DNA from: Dunaliella salina | Lineage: Eukaryota > Chlorophyta > Chlorophyceae > Chlamydomonadales > Dunaliellaceae | Assembly: GCA_002284615.2 (NCBI GenBank) | Contig: MU069637.1 | Coordinates: 342,630-380,946 of the forward strand | Length of the DNA: 38,317 nt | Direction: 5' to 3' | Shown: positions 1 through 9,255 of the stretch, in pieces | How the letters are laid out: every line of letters begins with the position of its first letter | How positions within the stretch are numbered: position 1 is the stretch's first letter | Program-made: the position numbers and the translations under genes | Notes under the pieces: model-generated | Told to the model about the DNA's origin: nothing | The model's database searches: none | The model's input: the letters and a program-made list of their open reading frames with translations, nothing else

Positions 1-34
<34 letters not shown>

Positions 35-69
35 CAATCATCATCATCATCATCACCATCACCACCACT
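1..69. repeat. (CA)16 microsatellite followed by an ATC/CAC triplet repeat
   Basis: Bases 1-32 are pure CA. Bases 38-69 are ATC/CAC triplets. The run lies just upstream of a pyrimidine-rich splice acceptor, so it is probably the end of an intron. Confidence 0.95.
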
Positions 70-95
70 TTTGTTGTCTCTGAACTCATGTGCAG

Positions 96-305
96 GCATC
101 CTCTTCCAAAGCCCTGAGCACACCCGCTGCTGCTCCCGCAGCACATCCTCCCCCCATCCCATGGCAGACCGCCCTCTTCAAGCTCTTCACTTCGGACGCC
201 AGTCGCGGTCGCTTCCAGCCGTTGTGGTGGTACCTAGACCTTTGCGCACCGGCTGGCATGCATGGGCCCATATCAGCAGAGCACATGATTATAGGCTACC
301 TACAG
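96..305 (+). CDS. Internal exon encoding a GYF-like domain
   Basis: Seen: a 70-codon open stretch flanked by an acceptor (TTGTTGTCTC...TGTGCAG at 71-95) and a donor (CAG/GTGCGT at 303-311), with phase 0 at both ends. The peptide has an Ala/Pro-rich start, then PWQTALFKLFTSDASRG, then WWYLD...GMHGPISAEHMIIGYLQ. Known: GYF domains have the pattern W-x-Y, a short gap, GP[FYI]-x4-M and then a glycine/aromatic stretch, and they bind proline-rich peptides. Here the second conserved W and the final GYF triplet are weak or absent. Inferred: this is the 5' part of the same gene as the proline-rich exon at 5379-6536, because strand and phase match. The intervening intron would be about 5 kb and filled with transposon. 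No start codon is assigned because the exon looks internal. Alternative: an isolated pseudo-exon. Confidence 0.5.
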
Positions 306-560
306 GTGCGTGCGCCTCCGCAGATCAGGCATTCACTGCGCTTGCAGCCACTGTGATGGTACTTTGGCGTGTGCGCACCGGCTGGCACGCATAAGCCCAT
401 AACAGCAGAGCACATGATTATAGGCTACCTACAGGTGGGTGTGCCTCCGCAGATCAGACAGCAGCTGCACGCATGTGAAGCAGCATGCATGGGCCCATTC
501 CAGCAGAGCTCATGTTCATGGGCCACCTGCAGGTGCGGTTTGATTCTGGCAGATACATTA
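250..560 (+). repeat. Degenerate tandem triplication of the GYF exon end and its donor site
   Basis: The segment around GCACCGGCTGGCA...GCAGAGCACATGATTATAGGCTACCTACAGGT occurs at about 255-311, again at about 377-433, and more diverged at about 484-538. The second copy keeps GGCTACCTACAG/GTGGGT, and the third reads GGCCACCTGCAG/GTGCGG. The second copy carries a stop before the GP motif, so the extra copies look like decayed duplicates rather than used exons. Confidence 0.75.
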
Positions 561-969
561 GGTTGCAGAGCATGAGAAGAGGCAGGTGGTGATGCCTACG
601 AGTTTACAGATTTACATGAAAGGAGCCACTCAGTCAAGATGCCCGACTGCTGCACTACATGAATTAACAGTGCGGTGATGCCCACGACCTCCGCTTCCCT
701 GAGCTGCTCTGGACAAATGTTCACATGCCTCGTCCGTCACATCCATCCTAGAATGGCCGAATCTTGTAAGAATGATGGAATTAAGTATTAGAATAGCATT
801 TACATCCATGCCCAAATTTACCTTAAGCCTGGGAAATGGGAAGCACACAATGCTCCATATTTCAGCCAAAGATTTGTTCCTTGCGCTCGTGCATCATTGG
901 TGCATCAGTGCATCACCGTATTTAACAGTATTGAACGTGTGAGGCCCCTCGAGATATAACAACGACTGA
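561..969. other. Probable intron sequence, no gene seen
   Basis: Short ORFs on both strands lack coding character or recognisable motifs. No repeat or RNA gene was identified. Confidence 0.5.
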
Positions 970-1250
970 ATCAAGGCAATTTTTTGACCATTGCCCATTT
1001 CCAACCTTATCAGCGTGACAAATTGTTAATTTTTTGAGCCATGGCAGACATCATGGAAGATTGGATGAAGTTGGACAAAGCAGTCAGTCCTACCCAGTGG
1101 TTGCACACCTGCTTACATGCTGAAGGATGTCCTTCAGGACGTATGTAAAAATTGGAACGATATGATCTGAAGAAGCTCACAACAGGAACCCCCAAAGAGT
1201 GGGAGATGGTTTTCAAGGCCATGATTCAGCCCGAGTGTGGGGGGGCCTGT
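970..1250 (+). pseudogene. Decayed coding remnant, unidentified
   Basis: One + frame runs through about 85 codons with only two stops (at about 1021 and 1145). It reads like protein: AHFQPYQRDKLLIF, then ADIMEDWMKLDKAVSPTQW, then LERYDLKKLTTGTPKEWEM. The remnant has Trp/Lys/Glu-rich, soluble-protein composition. I do not recognise a family; it may be an old transposon ORF within the intron. What follows to about 1740 is not clearly coding. Confidence 0.3.
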
Positions 1251-1862
1251 GTATGCTGGAGTGTAAGCAAGCAAGGCAAGGCAAGTGTCAGCCACGGCAA
1301 CCTATCCCGGGAAGATCAGCGTCACAAGCGCAAAGCAGAGGCAACAAGTGCTGCAGCAGACGGAACTGGTCAGCATGGGGCCACACCAGCTTGCGCAAGC
1401 GCTTGAGCATCAGGCAGCTGACAAGCTGGTGTATGTAAAGGCGAACTTGCCCAAGGAGTGATACAGGTAGACAGTTGGCACAGCAGGTGGTTGTCACCAT
1501 CATTACAGCAGTGGGGTGTGGTCAGGAATGGACTTGGTGCAATGGTGTAGCAGTGCGGTGGGCTCCATGTGGCAAACTGCCTACCTCACAGAAAAAGCAT
1601 CATTTTTACTTCTGAGCTCAGCTTGGACTACTTTGCCCTTTTTTCGACGTGGTAATTTGTGAAGGGGTATCAAATACTCACATGCTTGTGCCATCCAGAT
1701 CTGATGGTGAAATTTATTGCCCCAAGAGGAATTCTGGAGTGTGTAACAGGGAAGAAAAAAACTACGCAGGCAGAGAAACTCTCCCTACATCAATTAAGGA
1801 GACACATTGGCTCAAAAAAGAGCTGTGTGCCCCCTCCACCACAAGGTAAGAAAAGGAGAAAG

Positions 1863-2681
1863 CTAATGGGGATGTGGAGGGCTGCTAGAAGCACCTGGCT
1901 CTAGAACCTGGCTGTGGGAAGTATTCTTGTTTTCAATAGCGCGGCGTGTGGAGACTAATTTGTGGGCATATTGAACTGAAAGGGCATGAAGTTGTTGAGC
2001 AAGCTTTGGAGCACGCTGGTGATCCAATCCCAGATGTTTGAATTGCTTTAGGGTATGCTCAGCGCAAATAGTTCCACCTACACCCAGGAGAATAGGTAGA
2101 ATTGTAACAGCTTTAGCGTCAATAAGTTTACAAAGGTCTGCATGCTGTTGCTTTGCCGCGTTCAACTGATGCTCTGGCCTTGTGTCTTCACAGAACTTGA
2201 TTTCTATTAGGTGCGCATGGCGTTCATTCACATAAAGTTCATGGGGTTGCCTCATGCGGCTAGTTCCGGTGGTCCTCCGAAAGGAGCTGCGCAAAGCGCG
2301 ATGGGAATGGGTAGGAGAAACATCGTTAAAAGAATGTTTGGCACTTTAAGGGGTGATCAAAACAGCATCTGGTAGACTGGTGTTGAGTCTTTACCTCTCT
2401 GGAAGGTTACAAGAGAAGAAGTAAACAGGTTAAGTTCTGTTTGAGGCACGTGTAGGGAGTTGGAATTTGTGTTGAGCAAGCTTGAAATCGCTTCCTATGT
2501 CTGTGTAGGCCAGGCCTGCCCCTACAGGGCATTTGCTGAGGGCTTTGTAATTATTCTGCCTGCAATGATATGGCGTTCAGTTCTCATGTTGGAGATGATA
2601 TGATTTTGGCAGCCTGAGAGCATGTGTAGTGCGCTGTCCAAATGATGGCAGCCTGGGAGGGGGCAGGATGGATCAGTTGAC
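1863..2681 (-). pseudogene. B5 CCHC plus PD-(D/E)XK endonuclease remnant
   Basis: Reading the minus strand from 2681 down, the CCHC region (CPLPGCHHLDSALHMLSGC) is followed by a spacer with TERHTIAGR. A degraded LPDA motif follows, then the open stretch at 1863-2294 with HLIEIKFCEDTRPEHQLNAA and ILLGVGGTI. Family comparison with B1, B2 and B3 identifies these as the PD and E-x-K catalytic motifs of a restriction-like fold. Stops and frameshifts lie between about 2300 and 2600, so the copy cannot make the domain. The C-terminal helix region (HLGLDHQRAPKLAQQLHALS) is well preserved. Confidence 0.7.
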
Positions 2682-2688
2682 CTTTTAA

Positions 2689-3728
2689 TCAGGCCAAGCA
2701 TCTAGGTTTGAGTTCTTGCCCAGTGGAACCAGCCAAATCTGAGTATGCAGGACCTTTAATTTGACCTTTCTGAGCACCCTTGCATACTTAGTTTGAGCTG
2801 TGGGAAGGTCAGGGTGGGGGGCCAGAAATCAGGCAAATCCCTGCTAAAATGGGAACCTCAGGAACCACTCCTTCGGCTTTTAGACCCACAGCGATGGTCA
2901 AGCATTTCACCAGGAGCATTTCCTGGGGGGTCAGGGGGGCGGGAACGGGGGTCGAGGAAATTACCCGATTTTGGCAGGGAAATGGCGGGTGGATATTTCA
3001 GACCAACCACTGCACCATTCGGGGTCGCAACACTCTTGCTGGGATAAATGAAATATTTGAAGAAAATTTGAACTCTCAGCATGTGCCCCCTTGCTCAAAA
3101 TTCAAAATTTTGAAGCCCGATTGAGCCCTGCAGGCCCTCACGGGAGTGTCCGAGTGTTCCAGTCTCATCTATAGGTGCACAAGCATGCGGACATCAAGTG
3201 AGCATGCGCTCAGGCAGGCTGACAAGTGGGGAATTTCTCAGTCAAACACCCAGCTGTCACTGCTTGCCAGGAGCCACTCCCTGCACACCCGCGCCTCCAA
3301 ACTGGCAGGCATGCCTTGGAAGCGTGCTGAACAAGTCCTCATTCTCAGGTTGTGGCCAAACACAGTGCATGCCTGATTTCCAGTTTTGCACCACTCTTGC
3401 CTGGCAGATGCGCTCATGTTCTTAGTGCTTTGGAGCCAAATTTCACACCCCCGCTCTTCCACTCCGACGGGTCAGGTTTGACACAATAATTACCTGGGAG
3501 CCAAAAAATGGGGCATACTTGGATCAGAACATGCATCATGGCACCCAATTCGCGGGGAGTGGCCAATTTTGACCTTAAACGCCTAAATGCCCACGGCTCA
3601 CCTGCAACACCTCACTCCTGTTTTTTTTTTTGCAGAATTGTTCAACGTGTTAAAATTAACTACTCTGCATACTCAGTTTCCCTGGGGGCAAGAACTCCCC
3701 TATTTCTGGCACAGCTTGCCTGGGCTGA
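2689..3728. mobile_element. 1,040 bp element with imperfect terminal inverted repeats and a 7 bp target duplication
   Basis: Seen: CTTTTAA flanks both sides (2682-2688 and 3729-3735). One end begins TCAGGCCAAGC and the other ends GCTTGCCTGGGCTGA, which is TCAGCCCAGGCAAGC in reverse. Further in, both ends share GAGTTCTTGCCC and CTGAGTATGCAG in inverted orientation, giving imperfect inverted repeats of about 60-70 bp. Removing the element with one CTTTTAA restores B5 to exactly the length of B3 at the homologous site (around 35965-35990). No transposase-like ORF is seen, so it is probably non-autonomous. The superfamily is not assigned. Confidence 0.75.
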
Positions 3729-3735
3729 CTTTTAA

Positions 3736-3883
3736 AACAAACTGCATGTTTTTTGGTTGTAGAGGTGCCTGTGCGGTACTGCAGGATGGTATGCTTCATG
3801 GGTACAGAGATATTGAACATACTTCTGAAGGCATTGCTGATTCTTTTATCTACTTGCGGTAATAAATTATGATAGAGGGATAA
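3736..3883 (-). pseudogene. B5 remnant of the RNase H to CCHC linker
   Basis: The minus strand carries KRISNAFRSMFNISVPMKHT followed by ILQYRTGT. These are equivalent to NISNAFWTMPTLSFKM...KYRTGT in B1 and KKISNAFRNMPNISVPMKRT in B3. It is the continuation of B5 across the nested inverted-repeat element. It stops near 3883, the presumed 5' truncation point. Confidence 0.7.
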
Positions 3884-3890
3884 TGTAACA

Positions 3891-4417
3891 AAATATAGCA
3901 TTATTCTGTTATACAACGATACGTACCGGTACGGAATTTTTCCAGGTAATTAGTTAACAAAGGTCCTTAAAATAGCACTGTGTGCTGTGCTATAAAAGGT
4001 GGCATCAACGAAGAGTGGTTCAGAATGTCGAAGTGCAGGAAAATTTGGCACGCACCGCTTCAAGCTGATTACAGGCCATGCGCTGGCAGGCCGAGCACGG
4101 CTATGCTGCACAGCCAAATATGAACAAATCCCATCCTTGAGCCCTTCGCACTGCTTTCCCTGCTCTGCAGGGCACGCTCGGCGATTCAAGCATGGTGTGT
4201 GGGGTCACTTCTGAGTGCACTGCCAACCATCGGCCAGCATACGACAGCTTTGAGCCCATTGGTGTTTTGCTGGACAAGGTATGTGCCCTCAAGAGGTGCC
4301 GCCAGGGCTGCTCTGTCGGTCCCTGCTTCTCTAGGTCTTTTTCCCAGTGCTTTGTCCTGCTCCCAAGATCTGCAGCTGGGGACAGGGAGCCCAGCTTGTG
4401 GAAATTCCGCGCGCACG

Positions 4418-4419
<2 letters not shown>
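3891..4419. other. Probable intron, no gene seen
   Basis: Short ORFs occur on both strands with no recognisable domains. A perfect 12 bp palindrome CGTACCGGTACG lies at 3922-3933. Confidence 0.4.

Positions 4420-4494
<75 letters not shown>
4420..4494. repeat. (GT)37 microsatellite
   Basis: Uninterrupted TG/GT dinucleotides. ORFs spanning it in either direction are repeat artefacts. Confidence 0.98.
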
Positions 4495-4495
<1 letters not shown>

Positions 4496-5118
4496 ATGCC
4501 CTGAAGTCCCCTTTTTGTTGGGAAGGTTCAAGCAGCACAATATTCGATTTGCCTAGGTGCTCCTGGTGCAACGTCCATCCAGTCTCAACATCCATGTCTA
4601 GAGCTGGGTGCACTTTCTTGATCCACGGGAGAGTGAGGCCCTCCTGCAGACAGCGCAGTTGTCCAACAAGGATCCAGCCCATGACCTTGGCTGCTAGCCA
4701 TCCCAAGAAAATGAGGGTTGGCCGATTTGGTGTAAATGTGCTATTTGTATCAGCTTTTTGGCAAGGAAAACACAAAATGTTTGGCATACCAGATGGAATT
4801 GGCTAATCCTTCATAAAATGTTTGCCAAAACATCAGATGATGTGCTTAAAGGCCCTGCGCCAAGTGGAGCGCTCCATGCCTTTGCTTCAGGGTGCCAGCC
4901 AAGGAGCCATCCATGAGCCAATAGCTGCTTCCATTGCTGCTGTGCCCCACCTGCAATTTCATCAGACTGCAATGTGACCTCTTGAGCATAACCCATGTGT
5001 GTACAATTGCGTGTTCATAACACTCCACTGTGCTGCTATTTCACCTCCAAAGTGTGACCCATCACGAGTACATTGCCTGCTGGACTTTCTGTGCTGGACC
5101 TGCCTGGTCCAACACCTC
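4495..5118. other. Probable intron, nothing identified
   Basis: No motif-bearing ORF, RNA gene or obvious repeat was found in this stretch. Confidence 0.4.
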
Positions 5119-5378
5119 ACCTTGATTGCAGATATGATCCTGGGTGGGCATATTCTGGTGACACTGAACGAGATGAAGGGGATGCTCCTCGATTGCAGAT
5201 CAAGCTTGAAGAAGCTACCGGGGCTGCTCCTTGATTGCAGATCAACCTAAATGGAAATTACATGCTGGTGACAATAAATGAGGTGCAGGGGCTGCTCCTT
5301 GATCGCTGATTAACCTGGAATTCAACCTTGAATGAGAGCAACCTTGAATGAGATGCTGGGGCTGCACCTTGCTTGCAG
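5119..5378 (+). repeat. Tandem degenerate copies of a splice acceptor and exon start
   Basis: The junction of the real exon (TTGCAG/ATCAACTTGGGTGGG...CTGGTGAC) recurs upstream. A close copy starts at about 5121 (GATTGCAGAT...GGGTGGGCATATTCTGGTGA), a shortened copy at about 5188, another copy at about 5227 (GATTGCAGATCAACC...), and a decayed copy at about 5297. The copies are spaced about 40-75 bp apart and keep a GCAG/AT acceptor-like site. This suggests local duplication of the exon edge, as at the preceding exon's donor. Confidence 0.7.
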
Positions 5379-6536
5379 ATCAACTTGGGTGGGCATTACA
5401 TGCTGGTGACGCTGAACGAGATGCTGGGGCTCCCGCCACCCCCGGCGCCACACCCTCCCTCGTATCAGCCGTCCCCGTTCCTCCCCACCTACACCAACAC
5501 CGCCCCGGTAGCCCCCTTGCCCACGTACCAAGCCCCAGCCACCTCTGCCCCCATCCCCACCTACTCCAGCTCACCCTTGCCCACGTACAATGGAGCGGCT
5601 CCACCACCGTCTGGCCCCCCCTTACCCTTGTACACCCCTGCCAACGCAGGGGGGCCTGTGGGGATGGCCCCTGAGAGCAGCCGCATGGTTGTACAGCAGC
5701 AGCAGCAGCTGCCGCGCACCTCTTTGGGGGCAGGACTGGTGGGAGCCCCTCCTCCCCAAGGCCTGCCCCCCACACATCACCATCTGGCCCCTCGCAACCT
5801 CCATGGCTTGCGTCCAGGACATCATCACCGTCACAAGTCCAGCGCCAGCCGCACGTCACCCGCCTCCTCCATTGACGCCAACCCCCAGGCGTTCGGCATG
5901 CCAATGCAGCCGCAGCAGCCGCTGCCTGTCATGGATCCACATCAGCATCCTTCAGCGCAGGCGGTCATGCAGCCACAGCACCATGACCCCTTCCCTCAGC
6001 TGCAGCAGGGCAGCATCACAGCAGGGGCACCCGGAGCAGCGGCAGGGCTGCGCGACTACTCGCCTGTTACTCGCAGCAGTCTGGACTCAGGACAGTCTGG
6101 ACTCAGCTCGGAGTTCCCGGGGGGTGAAGTGGACATGCGCAGCTCGCCGCCCCTGTCGCCGCCCTCAGAAGCCAAGCAGCCTGCTCTGGCGACGACAGCA
6201 TCGACATCCGCAGCTGCTGCTGCTTCAGCAGCACCTGGGCACCCAGATGCTGTGCCGGTGGATGGGATGGTAGCTATGCCGGCAGAGGCGCAAATGCGAC
6301 AGCTGCCAACACCTCCTCTGGCAACCTCCCAGCAACTGCCACTGCCGCAGTATCATCATCTCCACCAGCAGCAGCAGCAGCAGCAGCAGCATGTGGGACT
6401 GACTGACGAGATCAGAGATAGGCAGCAGTATCCCCTGCAGAATGGGCATGATGGCAACGCGTTGCCGTCTGCAGCTGCACGAATAAGCTTGGCGGCACCG
6501 GCTGGGCAGAAAAGCGTGGGCACTGCCAAAAGCGAG
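5379..6536 (+). CDS. Large exon encoding a proline/glutamine/histidine-rich disordered region
   Basis: Seen: 386 codons, phase 0 at both ends, with acceptor GCTTGCAG/ATC and donor GCGAG/GTAAGG. The first residues, INLGGHYMLVTLNEMLG, look ordered and could be the end of the GYF-like module. After that the chain is low-complexity: PPPPAPHPPSY, repeated LPTY motifs (FLPTY, PLPTY, PIPTY), Q5 and Q8 runs, H-rich stretches, Ser/Pro clusters (SSPPLSPPSE) and Ala-rich tracts. High GC third positions and long openness argue for real coding. The product is probably an intrinsically disordered scaffold that joins a GYF-like domain to proline motifs, perhaps in RNA metabolism or signalling. That function is inferred only from composition. 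Reading past the donor adds 22 codons before a stop. Confidence 0.7.
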
Positions 6537-6823
6537 GTAAGGGTTGGCCGGAAAGGGTGGTACTTTTTAGCCTGCGCTCACCACAAGCATGCAGAGTGCT
6601 AGAGAAGTGGCGCTTGAAACCTCACCTTCCCTTGAGTCCTTGACCTCCATTAGTAGCACATCCAAGGCCTGTGCGGCCGGTGATCAAATCAGACCCCCAC
6701 TTCAGAGTCAACACACTGGTCAACACACCCAGAGGCTTGCTTCGAGTTGCATGCCCAGGGATGTCTACAGGTCCCCAGGAGGCTTTTCCCCTTGATGCCG
6801 AAAGGCTGAGAGTGACTAGAATC

Positions 6824-6914
<91 letters not shown>

Positions 6915-7019
6915 GATGTGATGTGATATGATATGATGTAAATATGTTTACAGGCATGGGTGTCTTCCAAGGCGTCTTCATCACAACCACCTTGCCAATG
7001 CTGTCTGTGGCTGATGCAG
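6537..7019 (+). other. Intron with (GT)n array
   Basis: The intron lies between donor GAG/GTAAGG at 6537 and acceptor CTGATGCAG/GTAGG at 7019. It contains a microsatellite at 6826-6936. A candidate small phase-0 exon at about 6955-7019 (acceptor TTTACAG, donor CAG/GTAGGT) cannot be excluded. Confidence 0.5.
6826..6936. repeat. (GT)37 microsatellite with GC and ATGTG/ATATG extensions
   Basis: TG dinucleotides run 6826-6899, followed by GCGCGCG, more GTs, and then pentamers ATGTG/ATATG to about 6936. Confidence 0.97.
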
Positions 7020-7139
7020 GTAGGTGGTTCTCCAGAGAGCGAGAGCGTAGACGAGCACAACCATGTGGTGCACAACATGAGGACGGCGCTCAGCTGCTCG
7101 GGCGACCTGGAGCGGCCGGTCCTCAGCTTATCGACGTGA
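7020..7139 (+). CDS. Probable 3' exon of the GYF-like gene
   Basis: In phase with the preceding exon, the sequence after CTGATGCAG reads VGGSPESESVDEHNHV, then VHNMRTALSCSGDLERPVLS, and meets TGA at 7137-7139. A donor-like GTGAGC at 7136 overlaps the stop. Splicing from it to CACATAG/CTGTGCTTCG (about 7193) would give a 57 nt intron and a C-terminus ending ETFGSPRKWLHAK with TAA at 7268-7270. That extension could itself be interrupted by the donor-like AAA/GTAAGG. Charged and helical character and the phase match support a real exon; the exact gene end is unresolved. Confidence 0.5.
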   Translation, partial: VGGSPESESVDEHNHVVHNMRTALSCSGDLERPVLSLST

Positions 7140-7270
7140 GCAAGCGGTTGTTGTCTCCAACTCCTTCACCATCCACAACAAGTGCACATAGCTGTGCTTC
7201 GACTGTAGACGACGCATGCATCAGTCCTGAGACCTTCGGATCTCCGCGCAAGTGGCTGCATGCAAAGTAA

Positions 7271-8118
7271 GGATGAGAAGGCTTGCGAGGGTGGGGGGGC
7301 TCGCCAGAGGCGAGCAAGGGGCGGATGATGCATGTGCGCAGGTGTACAGAATAGATGTGCGGAGGTGCACATGACGGAACGCTTACAAATTGATAGATGC
7401 ATAGGATGAGTATGTGTAGGCGTGAGTACTAGGTCTCTTCTCCATGGGGGATTAGGTGTATGTGCTTAGGGTAGGCAGCCTCTGACCCTCCCGAGCATGT
7501 CTGCTTGCGCAAGCTTGTCCGCAGCAAACAGTGGGATGGGTGGGCCTGTTGTGCAGGTTGTATTTTAATGTGGCACAACAGGGGCTGGGGAGGGTGGAAG
7601 GTAGTTAAGTTTTAGCAGGGGGCTTCTTCACGTTAAGTAGCGTCGCATTTGCAGTTTGTTGAGCACGTCCTTTTCTCCCAGCGCATTTGGCTGGGGCTGG
7701 GAAGCACTGTTTCAAACATGGGAGGGACGGCCATCGATCCGGGTAGAACTGTGGCTGGCCAGGGTGGTGACGGTTTGCCTATTTTTGGTGGACACAGGCA
7801 TGGAAGCATTTTTTTTCTGTGATTTTGAGGATCGCTGGACTGTCCTGGCCATGAGTAATTCATGCACCTGGTGGGCTACAATGTTGTCAAAGTACGCAGA
7901 ATGGCATCGATTTTGTGCTCATGCTTCCAGTGTTGAATGTCCCTCCCCCGTTTGGCCAGTTGTCAGGGCTTATGCCATGTGGGTACAGTTGTGCATGTAT
8001 GTACTCAGCTTGTTTGTACCTGGCTTCTTGGGAAGCCTCTCTTTTCGCATCAAACAGCTGGCCACCTCGTTGTTGGAACTCCAATCTCTGCTGGGCCAAA
8101 TCAATGTAAAGAGACCCT
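7271..8118. other. No gene assigned
   Basis: Probable 3' flank of the host gene. A minus-strand open stretch at 7887-8099 (REASQEARYKQAEYIHAQLY) looks protein-like but matches no family I recognise. It may be an old transposon remnant. Confidence 0.3.
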
Positions 8119-8343
8119 TGGTGTGCTCCCCAGGTTCTAGAGCCAGATTGTAGAGCCAGGTTCTAGAGCCAAGTGCTTCTAGTGACCTTCCAGATCCACA
8201 TTAGCTTTCTCTTTTTCATACCTTGTGGTGAAAGGGGCTCACGGCTCTTTTGAGCCAATTTGTCTCCTTTTCCTCAATTGATGTATGGAGAGTTTCTCTG
8301 CCTGCGTAGTTTTCTTTTTCTTTTTTTTTCCCATGGTGTGCTC
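8119..8343 (+). mobile_element. B6: family B 3'-end-only insertion with a 10 bp target duplication
   Basis: TGGTGTGCTC occurs at 8119-8128 and 8334-8343. Between them are 205 bp matching the 3' UTR of B3/B5: the TTCTAGAGCCA motif, ACCTTGTGGTGAAAGGGG, the TTAATTGATGT-like block, CTGCCTGCGTAG, and a T/C-rich tail. Severe 5' truncation with target duplication is typical of target-primed reverse transcription. Confidence 0.85.
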
Positions 8344-8889
8344 TGCAAGAGGGGTGCCTCTTTGCAGCAGCTGAGGAAGCATGACATGTGTCCATCTGTG
8401 CATAAAGAAGGCGCAGCAGCTGAGTGTAACAGCCTGGGTGCCAATCCCCGTTGCATCTTTCGAGTAATGACTTGCAATGTTCAAAGAATGTCAGTTGCAT
8501 CAAACTTACAACCTGACAGGTGCAACTTGCGCTGAACCTGTAAGAAGTTGATGTACAAAAAGTCTGAATGAATTTTTGCATTGGATGCCTTCTGCTTTTG
8601 TGACGCTGTGCAAGCCTAACTGGGTGAGACCCAGATGCTTGCAGGAGACCCAGATAGCATGCTGGGTCTCCTGTGCAAATCGCATTTATTGCAAATCCTG
8701 AGCTCAGAAGGGCACCTCTTCTCGTGATACCGTTGGGTTTCCGCCCGTTGGGTTTCCGTCCAAAGATTGTGACTGGATAGTCACGGGCATGTATTGCTGC
8801 ACAATGATTTGTGTGAAATATTTTGTCGCAAGTAGAGCGGTACTGGAGGCTTTTTGTTCCTCTTTCTGGCATTCCAACAGCCAGGTACA
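8344..8889 (-). other. Host site or A'1 continuation, no intact gene
   Basis: By the A1 target duplication (TTGCCTAATAA at 8890-8900 and 18432-18442), this was contiguous with the A'1 fragment at 18443 and up. The minus strand just below 8889 reads GNVPGCWNARKRNKKPPVP. That follows the A'1 frame RTYRTHSGILLGN and fills the place of the VPRYL segment of A1. Homology fades below about 8780. A perfect 12 bp inverted repeat (CAGGAGACCCAG, 8 nt loop) lies at 8642-8673, and a CCGTTGGGTTTCCG direct repeat lies at about 8730-8757. Confidence 0.45.
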
Positions 8890-8910
8890 TTGCCTAATAA
8901 GGTTACAAGG

Positions 8911-9240
8911 TTACAATTGGGTTTGACCTTCAGCCAGGTTGTTTGGCTGCTCGGCCTGATGAACTGTTCCACCCAAAGAACAAATATCCATGAGATTAGA
9001 AATAAGACGATAAGTCTCATTAGTTTGGCCCTGTAAGAAATGAATGACATCCTCAGAACTAGCCTGTGTGTAGTTAAAAGCGCCTGTCTCGTCCTGAAGA
9101 ACTCTGTGAGCAGAGGAGAAATCAGAAAAGAGATGTTCATAAGTCCTTCTAAGAGGACACACAGGACCGTAGGAACAAAGGAACACAGCATATTTTTCAT
9201 CTTGAAATCCTCCTAGGTCACATTTATCACAAACTGAAGT
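8911..9240 (-). pseudogene. A1 C-terminal CCHC segment
   Basis: Reading down from 9240: WQEQTSVCDKCDLGGFQDEK followed by YAVFLC. The motif is C-x2-C-x9-[H/Y]-x4-C. A2 keeps the histidine (DEKHAVFLC) and A'2 has CDKC...QDQKHVLSYC, so A1 has an H-to-Y change. About 90 residues follow (HLFSDFSSAHRVLQDETGAF and a Leu-rich end) to a stop just before the TTGTAACC tail. Such clusters at the C-terminus of non-LTR reverse transcriptases are thought to bind nucleic acid. The segment is frameshifted from the preceding ORF. Confidence 0.7.
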
Positions 9241-9255
9241 TTGCTCCTGCCAAAG

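Larger units (their letters stand above)
1742..3890 (-). mobile_element. B5: 3' part of a family B non-LTR retrotransposon, with a nested DNA element
   Basis: The minus strand matches the 3' ends of B1 and B3: part of the RNase H to CCHC linker, the CCHC cluster, the PD-(D/E)XK domain, the 3' UTR, and an A/G-rich tail (+ strand GGAAGAAAAAAACTACGCAG). It is 5'-truncated at about 3883. A possible 7 bp target-site duplication, TGTAACA, lies at 1742-1748 and 3884-3890. The body is split by a 1,040 bp inverted-repeat element at 2689-3728. B5 lies in what appears to be a host intron and reads opposite to the host gene. Confidence 0.8.

Noticed and set aside
3922..3933. Palindrome CGTACCGGTACG as an operator
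   Set aside because: No gene context and only one copy seen.
4192..4806. 204-codon ORF across the (GT)n array, and related ORFs on both strands
   Set aside because: Openness comes from the dinucleotide repeat (CVCV or THTH peptides); the flanks have no coding features.
5380..5904. Antisense 174-codon ORF opposite the proline-rich exon
   Set aside because: It mirrors the GC-rich sense exon; the sense strand has matched splice sites and phase.
8642..8673. 12 bp perfect hairpin as a terminator or regulatory site
   Set aside because: No associated gene, and one small inverted repeat is expected in a region of this size.
8216..8890. 224-codon minus ORF as a gene
   Set aside because: It spans the B6 insertion, its duplication and the A1 junction, so its frame is accidental.
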